Notes: a model not told the origin generated them from the sequence alone. Numbered from the stretch's first letter, positions 1 to 6,027 are shown. The stretch is DNA of 11,199 bases from Patescibacteria group bacterium UBA3458 (GCA_002378745.1 DFRR01000007.1:17124-28322); one strand, 5' to 3'. Made by a program: numbers and translations.

Positions 1-16
1 CATCCCCATGGGGATG
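1..16. repeat. Perfect 16-bp palindrome at the window edge
   Basis: CATCCCCATGGGGATG equals its own reverse complement. It lies at the very start of the window, so its left context is unseen. It could be the stem of a hairpin ending an upstream gene, but no T-run follows, so I do not call it a terminator. It sits 8 bases before the first heptamer array. Confidence 0.5.
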
Positions 17-24
17 CTCGGGGC

Positions 25-58
25 ACTATCAACTACAAACTAACAACTGCAAACTCTG
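25..58 (+). repeat. Heptamer tandem array 1 (ACTATCA-type)
   Basis: Five successive 7-bp units each begin with ACT (units start at 25, 32, 39, 46 and 53) and decay to the right. The consensus with the other arrays is ACTAYMA. It lies in the 113-bp region before ftsK. Degenerate heptamer arrays like this are known as short tandemly repeated repetitive sequences (STRR) in cyanobacteria. No function is evident. Confidence 0.7.
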
Positions 59-82
59 CGAGTCCACGGCTCGGGCTCACTG

Positions 83-91
83 TGGTATCAT
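83..91 (+). promoter_or_regulatory. Candidate extended -10 promoter of ftsK
   Basis: TGGTATCAT fits the extended -10 pattern TGnTATAAT with one mismatch in the hexamer (TATCAT, 86-91). No good -35 box is visible 16-18 bp upstream, which is tolerable for extended -10 promoters. Transcription would start near 98, about 16 nt before the ftsK ATG. This is a prediction from the pattern only. Confidence 0.4.
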
Positions 92-113
92 GACGGGATA
101 ACGTAAAGACACA

Positions 114-2492
114 ATGGCAGCACGAACACGAAAGGGCGCAGCAAAAAAACCGGCGCCAAAAAAGAAATCAAGAAAGGCAGAAAAACGAACACGAGCACGC
201 GACACCGAAAGTAGTGACGAGGGTGGTTTGCAACTGCCGATTCAATCCGAGACCATGCGTGGCGTGTGGGCGATTCTCTCAGTAGCGGCAGCTATCTTTT
301 TCATACTCGCGTGGTTTGGTATTGCCGGCAAGGTTGGCACGACACTCTACATTTGGCTCTCCGCCCTCTTTGGTGTTGGTTACGTGCTCGTCCCTATTTC
401 ATTTGGCATCATTGCAACTGTTCTCTTTCGTTCTATAGAACACGAAAAGGTTGGTGCACTTAAAATTGTTGGAACGGTTATTTTCTTCCTCAGCGGGCTT
501 GGGCTTGTTGAGACACTCTTCGACCAACGCGGCGGACTCATCGGACAACTCATCTCATCTCCACTGGTATACGCAATAGATGTCGTTGCAAGCATTGTCG
601 TGTTGCTCGCACTCATCGTTATCTCACTTCTCATTGCATTCGACGCGCATCCACAGCATGCCTTCCCTACACTTGCTCGCTTCCTTGGACGAAACAAAGA
701 AGAAACGGAAGAGGATGAAGACGAAGCGTATCTCGAAGAGGAGGAGGAAGCTGCGATTGCAGAAGTCACTGCACGTGCAGAGGAAACGACAGAAGACATT
801 GAGGAGGAAGAGGAGGCGCCCGCGCAGCCCGAGCCAAAGAAGAGCGGTGGCATCTTTAACTTCGGCGGCAGCGACGACGCGAGTCCGGCTATTTTCAACT
901 TTGCGACCGGCAGCCATGGGGCATATACCCCTCCGCCACTCTCGCTCCTTCAGAAGGACAAAGGTAAGCCGTCAGTCGGTGACGTGAAGGCAAGCGCGAA
1001 CACTATCAAACGAACGCTTCAGAACTTCGGCATCAGTGTCGAGATGGACGAAGTATCCATCGGACCAACCGTGACCCGCTACGCAATGAAGCCGGCAGAG
1101 GGCGTACGCCTTGCCAAAATCGTGAGTCTTCAGAGCAACCTCGAACTTGCACTTGCCGCAACCCCAATCCGTATCGAAGCCCCTATCCCCGGCAAAGCGC
1201 TCGTGGGTATTGAAGTACCAAATACCACCAAGTCGACCCTCGGACTCGCCTCTATCTTTAGTGACCCTGAGTTCCAACAATCAGAGAAACCACTGCTCGT
1301 GGCACTCGGTCGTGATATCGCCGGCAACCCACACTACGCAAACATCGCCAAGATGCCACACTTGCTCATCGCCGGAGCAACCGGTGCCGGTAAGTCGGTA
1401 ACCGTGCACGACCTCATCGTCTCCCTTCTCTACCGCCGTGGACCACAAGAGCTTCGCTTTATGATGGTCGACCCAAAGCGCGTTGAACTTACTCTCTACA
1501 ACGAGATACCACACTTGCTCACACCGGTTATTACCGAGCCAAAGAAAGCGATTCTTGCGCTCAAGTGGCTCGCAAAGGAAATGGATCGACGATACGACAT
1601 CCTTGAAGCCGAAAAGGTACGTGACATCGGCTCATACCACGCAAACGTATTTGAGCCAGCAAAGAAGAAGCAGGAAAAGAACCCCCCTGCTGAGGGTGAA
1701 GATACACCGGACATGCCTGAACCAATGCCGTACATTGTGGCAATTATCGACGAAATGGCGGACTTGATGACCTCCTACCCTCGCGAGCTCGAAGCAGCCG
1801 TGGTGCGACTGGCACAAATGAGTCGCGCGGTTGGTATTCACCTCGTACTCTCAACACAACGCCCGAGTGTGCAGGTCATTACCGGTCTCATCAAAGCAAA
1901 CATTCCGTCACGCATTGCGTTGCAGGTATCGTCACAAATTGACTCACGTACCATTCTTGATGCCGGTGGTGCCGAAAAGCTTCTTGGTGCCGGAGACATG
2001 CTCTTCCTCTCAGGAGAAATGAGCAAACCACGACGTATCCAGGCGCCATACATCTCGGAAGAAGAAGTGAAAAAAATAGTGAAGTATCTTGCAGACTCAC
2101 ATATAGATCAACTTCCCGACGAAATCGACTTTGCGGAAGTCACGCACGACAACACTATCTTTGCTTCGAGTGTTGGTGGCGGTGATGATGACGATGACGA
2201 CCTCTATCAAGAAGCAAAGCGTGTTATCACCGAAGCAGGTAAAGGTTCGACATCGTTCTTACAACGTAAACTACGCGTTGGTTATGCGCGCGCCGCGCGT
2301 CTCATGGACCTACTCGAAGAGCGTGGTGTCGTGGGGCCTGCTGATGGTTCAAAGCCACGCGAAGTGCTCGGTGGCGCAAACAGCGATACAGATGATGACG
2401 AACCCCTAGACGACGATGACTCCTTTGACGCAGACTACGATGAGGAGGATACGGATGAAGATATCGACACCGAAGACGAGCGCGCCCGATAA
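114..2492 (+). CDS. ftsK: DNA translocase FtsK/SpoIIIE family
   Basis: FtsK is the septum-anchored, ATP-driven dsDNA pump that clears chromosome ends from the closing septum and supports dimer resolution. The 792-residue protein starts with a Lys/Arg-rich cytoplasmic tail (1-30), followed by four membrane segments (about 50-71, 77-104, 115-135, 150-176). A Glu/Asp-rich linker (about 195-235) leads to the alpha domain (about 285-390). The RecA-like motor has Walker A GATGAGKS (421-428), MVDPKRVEL (451-459) and a Walker B ending in DE (546-547). The gamma winged-helix, which reads polar DNA motifs in known FtsKs, spans about 690-755 with FLQRKLRVGYARAARLMD. An acidic tail (755-790) follows. The Asp run at 691-696 joins motor and gamma. 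The linker is short compared with E. coli FtsK, so this is closer to SpoIIIE in size. There is no strong ribosome-binding site; the ATG at 114 gives the basic N-terminus usual before the first membrane segment. Confidence 0.97.
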   Translation: MAARTRKGAAKKPAPKKKSRKAEKRTRARDTESSDEGGLQLPIQSETMRGVWAILSVAAAIFFILAWFGIAGKVGTTLYIWLSALFGVGYVLVPISFGIIATVLFRSIEHEKVGALKIVGTVIFFLSGLGLVETLFDQRGGLIGQLISSPLVYAIDVVASIVVLLALIVISLLIAFDAHPQHAFPTLARFLGRNKEETEEDEDEAYLEEEEEAAIAEVTARAEETTEDIEEEEEAPAQPEPKKSGGIFNFGGSDDASPAIFNFATGSHGAYTPPPLSLLQKDKGKPSVGDVKASANTIKRTLQNFGISVEMDEVSIGPTVTRYAMKPAEGVRLAKIVSLQSNLELALAATPIRIEAPIPGKALVGIEVPNTTKSTLGLASIFSDPEFQQSEKPLLVALGRDIAGNPHYANIAKMPHLLIAGATGAGKSVTVHDLIVSLLYRRGPQELRFMMVDPKRVELTLYNEIPHLLTPVITEPKKAILALKWLAKEMDRRYDILEAEKVRDIGSYHANVFEPAKKKQEKNPPAEGEDTPDMPEPMPYIVAIIDEMADLMTSYPRELEAAVVRLAQMSRAVGIHLVLSTQRPSVQVITGLIKANIPSRIALQVSSQIDSRTILDAGGAEKLLGAGDMLFLSGEMSKPRRIQAPYISEEEVKKIVKYLADSHIDQLPDEIDFAEVTHDNTIFASSVGGGDDDDDDLYQEAKRVITEAGKGSTSFLQRKLRVGYARAARLMDLLEERGVVGPADGSKPREVLGGANSDTDDDEPLDDDDSFDADYDEEDTDEDIDTEDERAR

Positions 2493-2518
2493 GCCCCTTA
2501 CGCGCGTCGTCATTATTC

Positions 2519-2550
2519 CTATCAACTACCAACTATAAACTATCAACTCG
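2519..2550 (+). repeat. Heptamer tandem array 2
   Basis: About four and a half units of the ACTAYMA heptamer (in phase from 2518, units at 2525, 2532, 2539 and 2546) fill most of the 64-bp gap between ftsK and the next gene. The units contain TATAAA (2534-2539) and TATCAA (2541-2546). Either could pass for a -10 box 10-17 nt before the ATG at 2557, but there is no supporting -35. Confidence 0.75.
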
Positions 2551-2556
2551 CCTCGT

Positions 2557-3021
2557 ATGTTCCCCCACCACTCACGACTCACCAAATACTTCTTCGCTGC
2601 GTTCGTGCTCTTGGTACTTGCCTATGCATATTACGAGGCGCAAAACATGCTCTATGGACCGCAGATTGCGCTTGAACAAGAAGGTGCCATCACCGTGTAT
2701 GAAGAGCTCATTGAGATCCGCGGTACGGTTAAGAATGTCGTGGAAATAACGCTCAGTGGGCGCCCTATCTTTATCGACGACACCGGCTTGTTTACGGAAA
2801 AGATACTCCTTGCAGAAGGGCTCAATCGCTTTATCTTTGAAGCACGCGACAAGTTCAACCACACGCAAAAAGAGGTGCTCGAAGTAGTGTATATTCCACC
2901 AGAGGGCGAAGCAGGGTCATCAGCTACCGACCTTCCGACACAAACAGATGAAGAGGAGCACACTGGGCCGGAAATTGATACTATAGAGATAGGAGCTGAA
3001 ACAGTAGATGAAGAAGCATAA
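2557..3021 (+). CDS. Membrane-anchored protein with one Ig-like domain
   Basis: This is a 154-residue protein of unassigned function. Residues 11-27 form a single hydrophobic segment after a short basic start, with no clear cleavage site, so it is probably an N-terminal anchor with the rest outside the membrane. Residues about 34-112 look like a small beta-sandwich of the bacterial Ig-like or glucodextranase-B type: EIRGTVKNVVEITLSGRPI, then a D-TGLF turn, then LAEGLNRFIFEARD. Such domains usually bind or present rather than catalyse. The tail (113-154) is acidic and low in complexity. The gene lies 64 bp after ftsK and 18 bp before recA in the same direction, so it is probably cotranscribed with recA. 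No Shine-Dalgarno is visible. The domain assignment is by pattern and moderately sure; I cannot name a function. Confidence 0.85.
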   Translation: MFPHHSRLTKYFFAAFVLLVLAYAYYEAQNMLYGPQIALEQEGAITVYEELIEIRGTVKNVVEITLSGRPIFIDDTGLFTEKILLAEGLNRFIFEARDKFNHTQKEVLEVVYIPPEGEAGSSATDLPTQTDEEEHTGPEIDTIEIGAETVDEEA

Positions 3022-3039
3022 TCATTAATACGTATATTT

Positions 3040-4110
3040 ATGGCAGCAGCAAAGAAGAAAACCGTTACCAAGAAAGTCGTTGAGAAAAAAGCTGACGCAG
3101 CAACTAAAGAAGCGACGAAAGACGAGCGCAGCGCAAAGGTAGAGGCTGCAATGGCGAGCATCAAGAGCAAATTTGGCGACGAAGCCATCATGATGCTTGG
3201 CGACCGCGGACACGTAGACGTTGACGTCATCCCGACCGGTTCAATCGGTGTCGACTGGGCACTCGGTATCGGTGGTCTTCCCCGTGGCCGCATCATCGAA
3301 ATTTACGGACCGGAATCTTCAGGTAAGACGACCCTTTCCCTACAAGCAGTTGCCGAATCACAAAAAATGGGCGGCGTGTGTGCATTTATCGACGCCGAGC
3401 ACGCACTCGACCCGGTGTATGCAAAGAAGCTCGGTGTAAAGACACAAGATTTGCTTATTTCACAGCCGGACACGGGTGAACAAGCACTCGAAATCGTTGA
3501 GAGTCTCGTGCGCTCAGGCAACATCGACCTCATCGTTGTCGACTCAGTAGCGGCACTTACACCGAAAGATGAAATCGAAGGAGACATGGGTGCACACCAC
3601 GTCGGCAAGCAAGCACGTCTCATGAGCCAAGCACTTCGTAAGCTCACGGCTATCTGTGCCAAGAGCGGCACCATTGTTATCTTCATCAACCAAATCCGTA
3701 TGAAGATTGGTGTGATGTTTGGCAACCCGGAAACCACACCGGGAGGAAAAGCATTGAAATTCTACAGCTCGGTACGTATCGACATCCGTCGCATTGCACA
3801 GATTAAGAAAGGTACTGAAATCATGGGCGGTCGCCACCGCGTGAAGATTGCCAAAAACAAAGTTGCTGCCCCATTCCGCACTGCTGAGTTTGATCTTATC
3901 TACAATGAAGGTATCTCGCGCGAAGGCGAGCTCCTCGCATTGGGTGAAAAGTTTGACTTGGTTGAAAAATCCGGTGCGTCGTATAAGTTTGACGACATCG
4001 CACTCGGACGCGGATACGATGCGGCACGTACCTTCCTCCGCGAAAACAAACAAGTGTCCGGAGCACTGCTAAAAGCAATTCGAGCGCATTTAAAGGAGGC
4101 GACAAATTAG
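3040..4110 (+). CDS. recA: Recombinase RecA
   Basis: RecA polymerises on single-stranded DNA, drives homologous pairing and strand exchange, and activates LexA-type cleavage where a SOS system exists. In this 356-residue protein the core shows Walker A GPESSGKT (90-97), the catalytic Glu in DAEHALD (E120), Walker B LIVVD (164-168), and the L2 DNA-binding loop beginning at NQIR (217-220) and including GNPETTPGGKALKFY (228-242). The C-terminal domain runs to the end. Family homology begins near residue 28. The first 27 residues are a Lys/Ala-rich extension that E. coli RecA lacks. The ATG follows the upstream stop by 18 bp of AT-rich DNA with no Shine-Dalgarno. A later start at M38 would cut the N-terminal helix, so 3040 is preferred. 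No LexA box is recognisable upstream. Confidence 0.98.
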   Translation: MAAAKKKTVTKKVVEKKADAATKEATKDERSAKVEAAMASIKSKFGDEAIMMLGDRGHVDVDVIPTGSIGVDWALGIGGLPRGRIIEIYGPESSGKTTLSLQAVAESQKMGGVCAFIDAEHALDPVYAKKLGVKTQDLLISQPDTGEQALEIVESLVRSGNIDLIVVDSVAALTPKDEIEGDMGAHHVGKQARLMSQALRKLTAICAKSGTIVIFINQIRMKIGVMFGNPETTPGGKALKFYSSVRIDIRRIAQIKKGTEIMGGRHRVKIAKNKVAAPFRTAEFDLIYNEGISREGELLALGEKFDLVEKSGASYKFDDIALGRGYDAARTFLRENKQVSGALLKAIRAHLKEATN

Positions 4111-4145
4111 GAACATCTTTATAGTCGAAGTTCGTATTGTTTAAA

Positions 4146-4239
4146 AGTTGGTAGTTGAGAGTTGGTAGTTGATAGTGGTATGCTTCGCACGCCGTTGCCC
4201 GCAACGGACTATCAACTATTCACTATAAACTATAAACTC
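4146..4239. repeat. Inverted pair of heptamer arrays enclosing a hairpin
   Basis: The left half (4146-4176) carries the heptamer on the - strand (GTTGGTA/GTTGATA units). The right half (4208-4239) carries it on the + strand (units at 4208, 4215, 4222 and 4229). TAGTTGATAGT (4166-4176) and ACTATCAACTA (4208-4218) are perfect 11-bp inverted repeats. The 31 bp between them holds a second perfect hairpin, CCGTTG (4192-4197), loop CCCG, CAACGG (4202-4207). The whole recA-efp gap (4111-4247) is mostly this element. No terminator with a T-run is seen after recA, so recA and efp may be partly cotranscribed. Confidence 0.75.
4155..4184 (+). promoter_or_regulatory. Candidate promoter of efp inside the heptamer array
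   Basis: TTGAGA (4155-4160) matches the -35 consensus at 5 of 6 positions. It is followed by 18 bp and TATGCT (4179-4184), which is preceded by TGG, giving an extended -10. Transcription would start near 4191, leaving a leader of about 57 nt that begins with the 4192-4207 hairpin. The -35 box is made of heptamer sequence. Prediction only. Confidence 0.45.
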
Positions 4240-4247
4240 CGTAGGCT

Positions 4248-4811
4248 ATGCTTTCATACACAGAAGTAAAACCGGGAATCGTTATCGTTATCGATGACGA
4301 ACCATTCGAGGTCGTCGCCACCAGCGGCGTCGTTAAGAAACAGCGTCAAAAGCCGCACAACACGGCAAAAATGCGCAGTTTGCTCAGTGGCTCTACTGTT
4401 GAGCGTGTGTTTACACAGGCAGACAAGATTGTCGAAGCAGATATTGAGACACGCGAGATACAGTTCGTATACGCAAATCGTGGCGAAGTCGTCTTTGCCG
4501 ACCCAAAGAATCCAAAAGATCGCTTCTCCCTCTCTGCAGACATTGTTGGCAGTGCACTCGACTACATTCGCGAAAAAGACATCGTGGAGGCACGCGTATT
4601 TAATGATGAAATCTTCGGACTCCGTATCCCTATTAAAGTTGAATTGAAAGTAACTGAAGCCCCGCCAAACATCCGTGGTAACACCTCTTCGGGCGGTAAC
4701 AAAGTGGTCACCCTCGAAACCGGACTCACCGTCACTACCCCACTCTTTATTGAGGCAGGCGACGTGATTCGCGTAAACACCGAAACCGGCACCTACGTCG
4801 AACGTGTGTAA
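4248..4811 (+). CDS. efp: Translation elongation factor P
   Basis: EF-P binds between the P and E sites of the ribosome and rescues stalling at consecutive prolines. The 187 residues match the normal full length of three beta-barrel domains. The KOW-like N-domain is at about 1-62, the middle OB domain at about 65-125, and the C-terminal OB domain carries the family signature around KVVTLETGLTV (about 152-162) and ends GTYVERV. The loop that reaches the peptidyl-transferase centre reads KKQRQKPHN (30-38). By alignment with E. coli, R33 occupies the place of the modified Lys34, and the usual PGKGQA tip is lost. No EpmA/B/C or EarP partner gene is in the window. A weak TAGG lies 3 nt before the ATG. 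The gene is followed by a strong terminator. Confidence 0.97.
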   Translation: MLSYTEVKPGIVIVIDDEPFEVVATSGVVKKQRQKPHNTAKMRSLLSGSTVERVFTQADKIVEADIETREIQFVYANRGEVVFADPKNPKDRFSLSADIVGSALDYIREKDIVEARVFNDEIFGLRIPIKVELKVTEAPPNIRGNTSSGGNKVVTLETGLTVTTPLFIEAGDVIRVNTETGTYVERV

Positions 4812-4815
4812 ATTC

Positions 4816-4846
4816 GAGTTGATAGTTGGTGGTGTATAGTTGATAG
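4816..4846 (-). repeat. Heptamer tandem array 4 (reverse orientation)
   Basis: About four units of the heptamer read on the - strand, starting 4 bases after the efp stop. One unit is altered (ACCACCA). Its last 11 bases, TATAGTTGATA, and the following ACGACG-like flank recur in the array at 5284-5313, so the two arrays may share an origin. Confidence 0.75.
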
Positions 4847-4861
4847 AACGACGAGTACTAG

Positions 4862-4887
4862 AAAACCTCCAGTTAACTGGAGGTTTT
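4862..4887 (+). terminator. Rho-independent terminator of efp
   Basis: This is a perfect 13-bp inverted repeat with its centre at GTT/AAC: AAAACCTCCAGTT then AACTGGAGGTTTT, running on into a fifth T. The GC-rich core CCTCCAG/CTGGAGG is followed by a T-run on the + strand. A T-run also appears on the - strand, so it may work in both directions. It lies 50 bp after the efp stop. Confidence 0.85.
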
Positions 4888-4950
4888 TACGTGACGCCCA
4901 AGGAATTTTCTCACACATAGGATTCTCCTTTGATCGGGAGTTATTAACAC

Positions 4951-4986
4951 AAAAACCGCTAAAATGGGCTCATTTTAGCGGTTTTT
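4951..4986 (-). terminator. Rho-independent terminator of rpsR
   Basis: A perfect 16-bp stem AAAAACCGCTAAAATG / CATTTTAGCGGTTTTT closes a 4-nt loop (GGCT). On the - strand it ends in five T, 24 bp after the rpsR stop. The sequence is symmetrical, so it can also stop + strand transcripts that pass the efp terminator. Confidence 0.85.
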
Positions 4987-5009
4987 GCTGTTTTGGCGTT
5001 AGAAGTACC

Positions 5010-5210
5010 TTACTGCATGATGTATGGGAGAAGTCCCATTTCGCGAGCTCGCTTGATAGCTCGGGTAACGTCACGCTGGTGCTTAGCGGTAAGGCCAGTC
5101 TGAAGACGTGACTTAATACGTCCATGCGGGTTCAGGAAGCGCTTAAGTACGTCGACGTCCTTGTAGTCGATGTATTTAATGCCGTGTTGTGAAAAATAAT
5201 CTGCTGTCAT
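5010..5210 (-). CDS. rpsR: Small ribosomal subunit protein bS18
   Basis: bS18 sits in the platform of the 30S subunit next to bS6. The family core is clear: IDYKDVDVLKRFLNPHGRI, then a basic GLTAKHQRDVTRAIKRARE stretch and the ending LLPYI. I place the start at the ATG 5208-5210 (66 residues, MTADYF...). An in-frame ATG four codons upstream (5220-5222) would give 70 residues, but it overlaps the predicted -10 box at 5221-5226, so a transcript from that promoter could not include it. Neither start has a Shine-Dalgarno. The order rpsF-ssb-rpsR is the usual bacterial one, but here a 312-bp spacer separates rpsR from ssb. The protein is slightly shorter than the usual 75 residues or so. Confidence 0.95.
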   Translation of the reverse strand: MTADYFSQHGIKYIDYKDVDVLKRFLNPHGRIKSRLQTGLTAKHQRDVTRAIKRAREMGLLPYIMQ

Positions 5211-5220
5211 AAGCCCGTGC

Positions 5221-5248
5221 ATAATACACTGTTATGTATAGTTTTCAA
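5221..5248 (-). promoter_or_regulatory. Candidate promoter of rpsR
   Basis: On the - strand TTGAAA (5248 to 5243, 5 of 6 to the -35 consensus) is followed by 16 bp and TATTAT (5226 to 5221, 5 of 6 to the -10 consensus). Transcription would start near 5214, only about 3 nt before the ATG at 5210, so the mRNA would be nearly leaderless. Confidence 0.55.
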
Positions 5249-5283
5249 GCCCCTGCCGCACGCCGAGGCTCCCCTCACACACC

Positions 5284-5313
5284 AGTTGATAGTTGGTAGT
5301 TTATAGTTGATAG
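5284..5313 (-). repeat. Heptamer tandem array 5 (reverse orientation)
   Basis: About four units of the ACTAYMA heptamer read on the - strand, in the spacer between ssb and rpsR. It is followed by AGACGACGGG, close to the flank of the array at 4816-4846. It lies about 70 bp upstream of the rpsR start. Confidence 0.75.
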
Positions 5314-5376
5314 AGACGACGGGTGAAGCTATTCGCTTGTTTTCAAGCTAAAGTTTTAGCCTCAAAATGAGATGCA

Positions 5377-5396
5377 ATACGCGGCGCAGCGCGTAT
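5377..5396. repeat. GC-rich hairpin ATACGCG/CGCGTAT
   Basis: Perfect 7-bp arms (5377-5383 and 5390-5396) enclose a 6-nt loop GCGCAG. There is no T-run on either side, so it is not a terminator. It is one of several inverted repeats packed in the ssb-rpsR spacer. Confidence 0.5.
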
Positions 5397-5454
5397 ACTC
5401 TGTTCGTATGTACGATTTTAACCGCAAAACAAGATGAAGAGCGCGGAGCGTAAA

Positions 5455-5501
5455 GAACGCACGTGCGAAACGTATTCAATATACGGTGAGCACGTGCGTT
5501 C
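5455..5501. other. Long two-part hairpin downstream of ssb
   Basis: A perfect 12-bp inverted repeat, GAACGCACGTGC (5455-5466) and GCACGTGCGTTC (5490-5501), encloses a second stem CGTAT/ATACG (5471-5475, 5481-5485) with a 5-nt loop. The two stems are joined by a symmetrical 4x4 internal loop, GAAA against GTGA on the + strand. On the - strand it lies 33 bp after the ssb stop and is followed by TTT only, so it could be a weak ssb terminator or mRNA 3'-end stabiliser. A structured RNA on the + strand is also possible. Confidence 0.5.
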
Positions 5502-5534
5502 AAAACGCGACAAAGCTATTCGCTTGTTTTGTAG

Positions 5535-5990
5535 TTAAAATGGGATGTCATCCGGGTCGATGTCTTCATCCGGATACTCAATACCACTACCGCCTGCATG
5601 TGCCGGTGCTGAAGGCTCAGATGCTTCATCTCCCTTGGCGGTCATCGGCGCGGCACCGGCGCCACCTGATCGTGGGCCAAACTGTACGCGGTCGGCAACG
5701 ACTTCGGTACGATACTTCTTTTGTCCGTCTTGCTCCCATGAACGCGTCTGCATACGTCCTTCAATGAAGGCTGCGCTCCCCTTTGAGAGGTACTGTGCTA
5801 CGAGCTCTGCCTGTCGCCCAAAGACCACAATGTTATGAAAATCGCTCTGCTCTTGTTTGTTTCCGTCTTTATCTTTGTATACCCGGTTTGTTGCGAGGCT
5901 GAATGTCGCTACCTGCACACCACTTGGAAGTGATTTTAATTCCGGATCTCGTGTGAGATTGCCGTATACCATCGCCTTATTTATATACAT
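5535..5990 (-). CDS. ssb: Single-stranded DNA-binding protein
   Basis: SSB coats single-stranded DNA during replication and repair and recruits partner enzymes through its C-terminal tip. The 151 residues split into an OB fold (about 1-106: NKAMVYGNLTRDPEL, VATFSLATN, DFHNIVVFGRQAE, YLSKGS, IEGRMQTRSWEQDG) and a flexible Gly/Ala/Ser/Pro-rich linker (107-140). The acidic tip ends DIDPDDIPF, the canonical partner-binding end. The start MYINKAMVYGN is the usual family beginning; no Shine-Dalgarno precedes it. The gene sits between rpsF and rpsR as in many bacteria. The stop codon region forms part of the repeated motif described at 5326-5547. Confidence 0.97.
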   Translation of the reverse strand: MYINKAMVYGNLTRDPELKSLPSGVQVATFSLATNRVYKDKDGNKQEQSDFHNIVVFGRQAELVAQYLSKGSAAFIEGRMQTRSWEQDGQKKYRTEVVADRVQFGPRSGGAGAAPMTAKGDEASEPSAPAHAGGSGIEYPDEDIDPDDIPF

Positions 5991-6018
5991 ACACGCTTAG
6001 TTAACTGTTTGTAGTGTC

Positions 6019-6027
6019 ATTGTACCA
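6019..6027 (-). promoter_or_regulatory. Candidate extended -10 promoter of ssb
   Basis: On the - strand TGGTACAAT contains TACAAT (6024 to 6019, 5 of 6 to consensus) with TG one base upstream. No good -35 is seen, because that region is the terminator hairpin of rpsF. Transcription would start near 6012, about 21 nt before the ssb ATG. Confidence 0.45.

Larger units (their letters stand above)
5326..5547. repeat. Repeat-bounded segment between ssb and rpsR
   Basis: The 18-bp sequence AAGCTATTCGCTTGTTTT occurs exactly at 5326-5343 and 5513-5530, 187 bp apart. Each copy is followed by a related 22-bp motif (5353-5374 and 5526-5547; about 16 of 22 identical) that ends AAAATGRGATG. The right-hand motif is the ssb 3' end including its stop codon, so the left one looks like a decayed partial copy of that end. 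A third related 22-mer lies at 5415-5436. The left unit has about 10 extra bases between the 18-mer and the motif. No open reading frame of note, tRNA or terminal inverted repeat is seen in the 312-bp spacer (5223-5534). Confidence 0.65.

Noticed and set aside
1..16. Palindrome as a terminator of an upstream gene
   Set aside because: No T-run follows on the + strand and the left side lies outside the window.
691..834. GA-rich tract of ftsK as a tandem repeat element
   Set aside because: It codes for the Glu/Asp linker typical of FtsK, with no regular repeat unit.
380..898. 172-residue open frame on the - strand inside ftsK
   Set aside because: Serine-rich shadow of the acidic GAR/GAY codons of ftsK; no family features, and ftsK is certain on the other strand.
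5394..5399. TATACT as a + strand promoter in the spacer
   Set aside because: No TG extension and no -35 box at 16-18 bp; it is part of the GC-rich palindrome at 5377-5396.
5353..5436. GTTTTAG- and AAAAC-containing repeats resembling a CRISPR repeat or tracrRNA
   Set aside because: The copies are few, degenerate and irregularly spaced, there are no spacers of constant length, and no cas gene is near. One copy is part of ssb.
5223..5534. A hidden small gene, tRNA or known RNA (SRP, tmRNA, RNase P) in the spacer
   Set aside because: No open frame with a credible start, no cloverleaf with a TTC loop, and none of the conserved sequence cores of those RNAs were found by eye.
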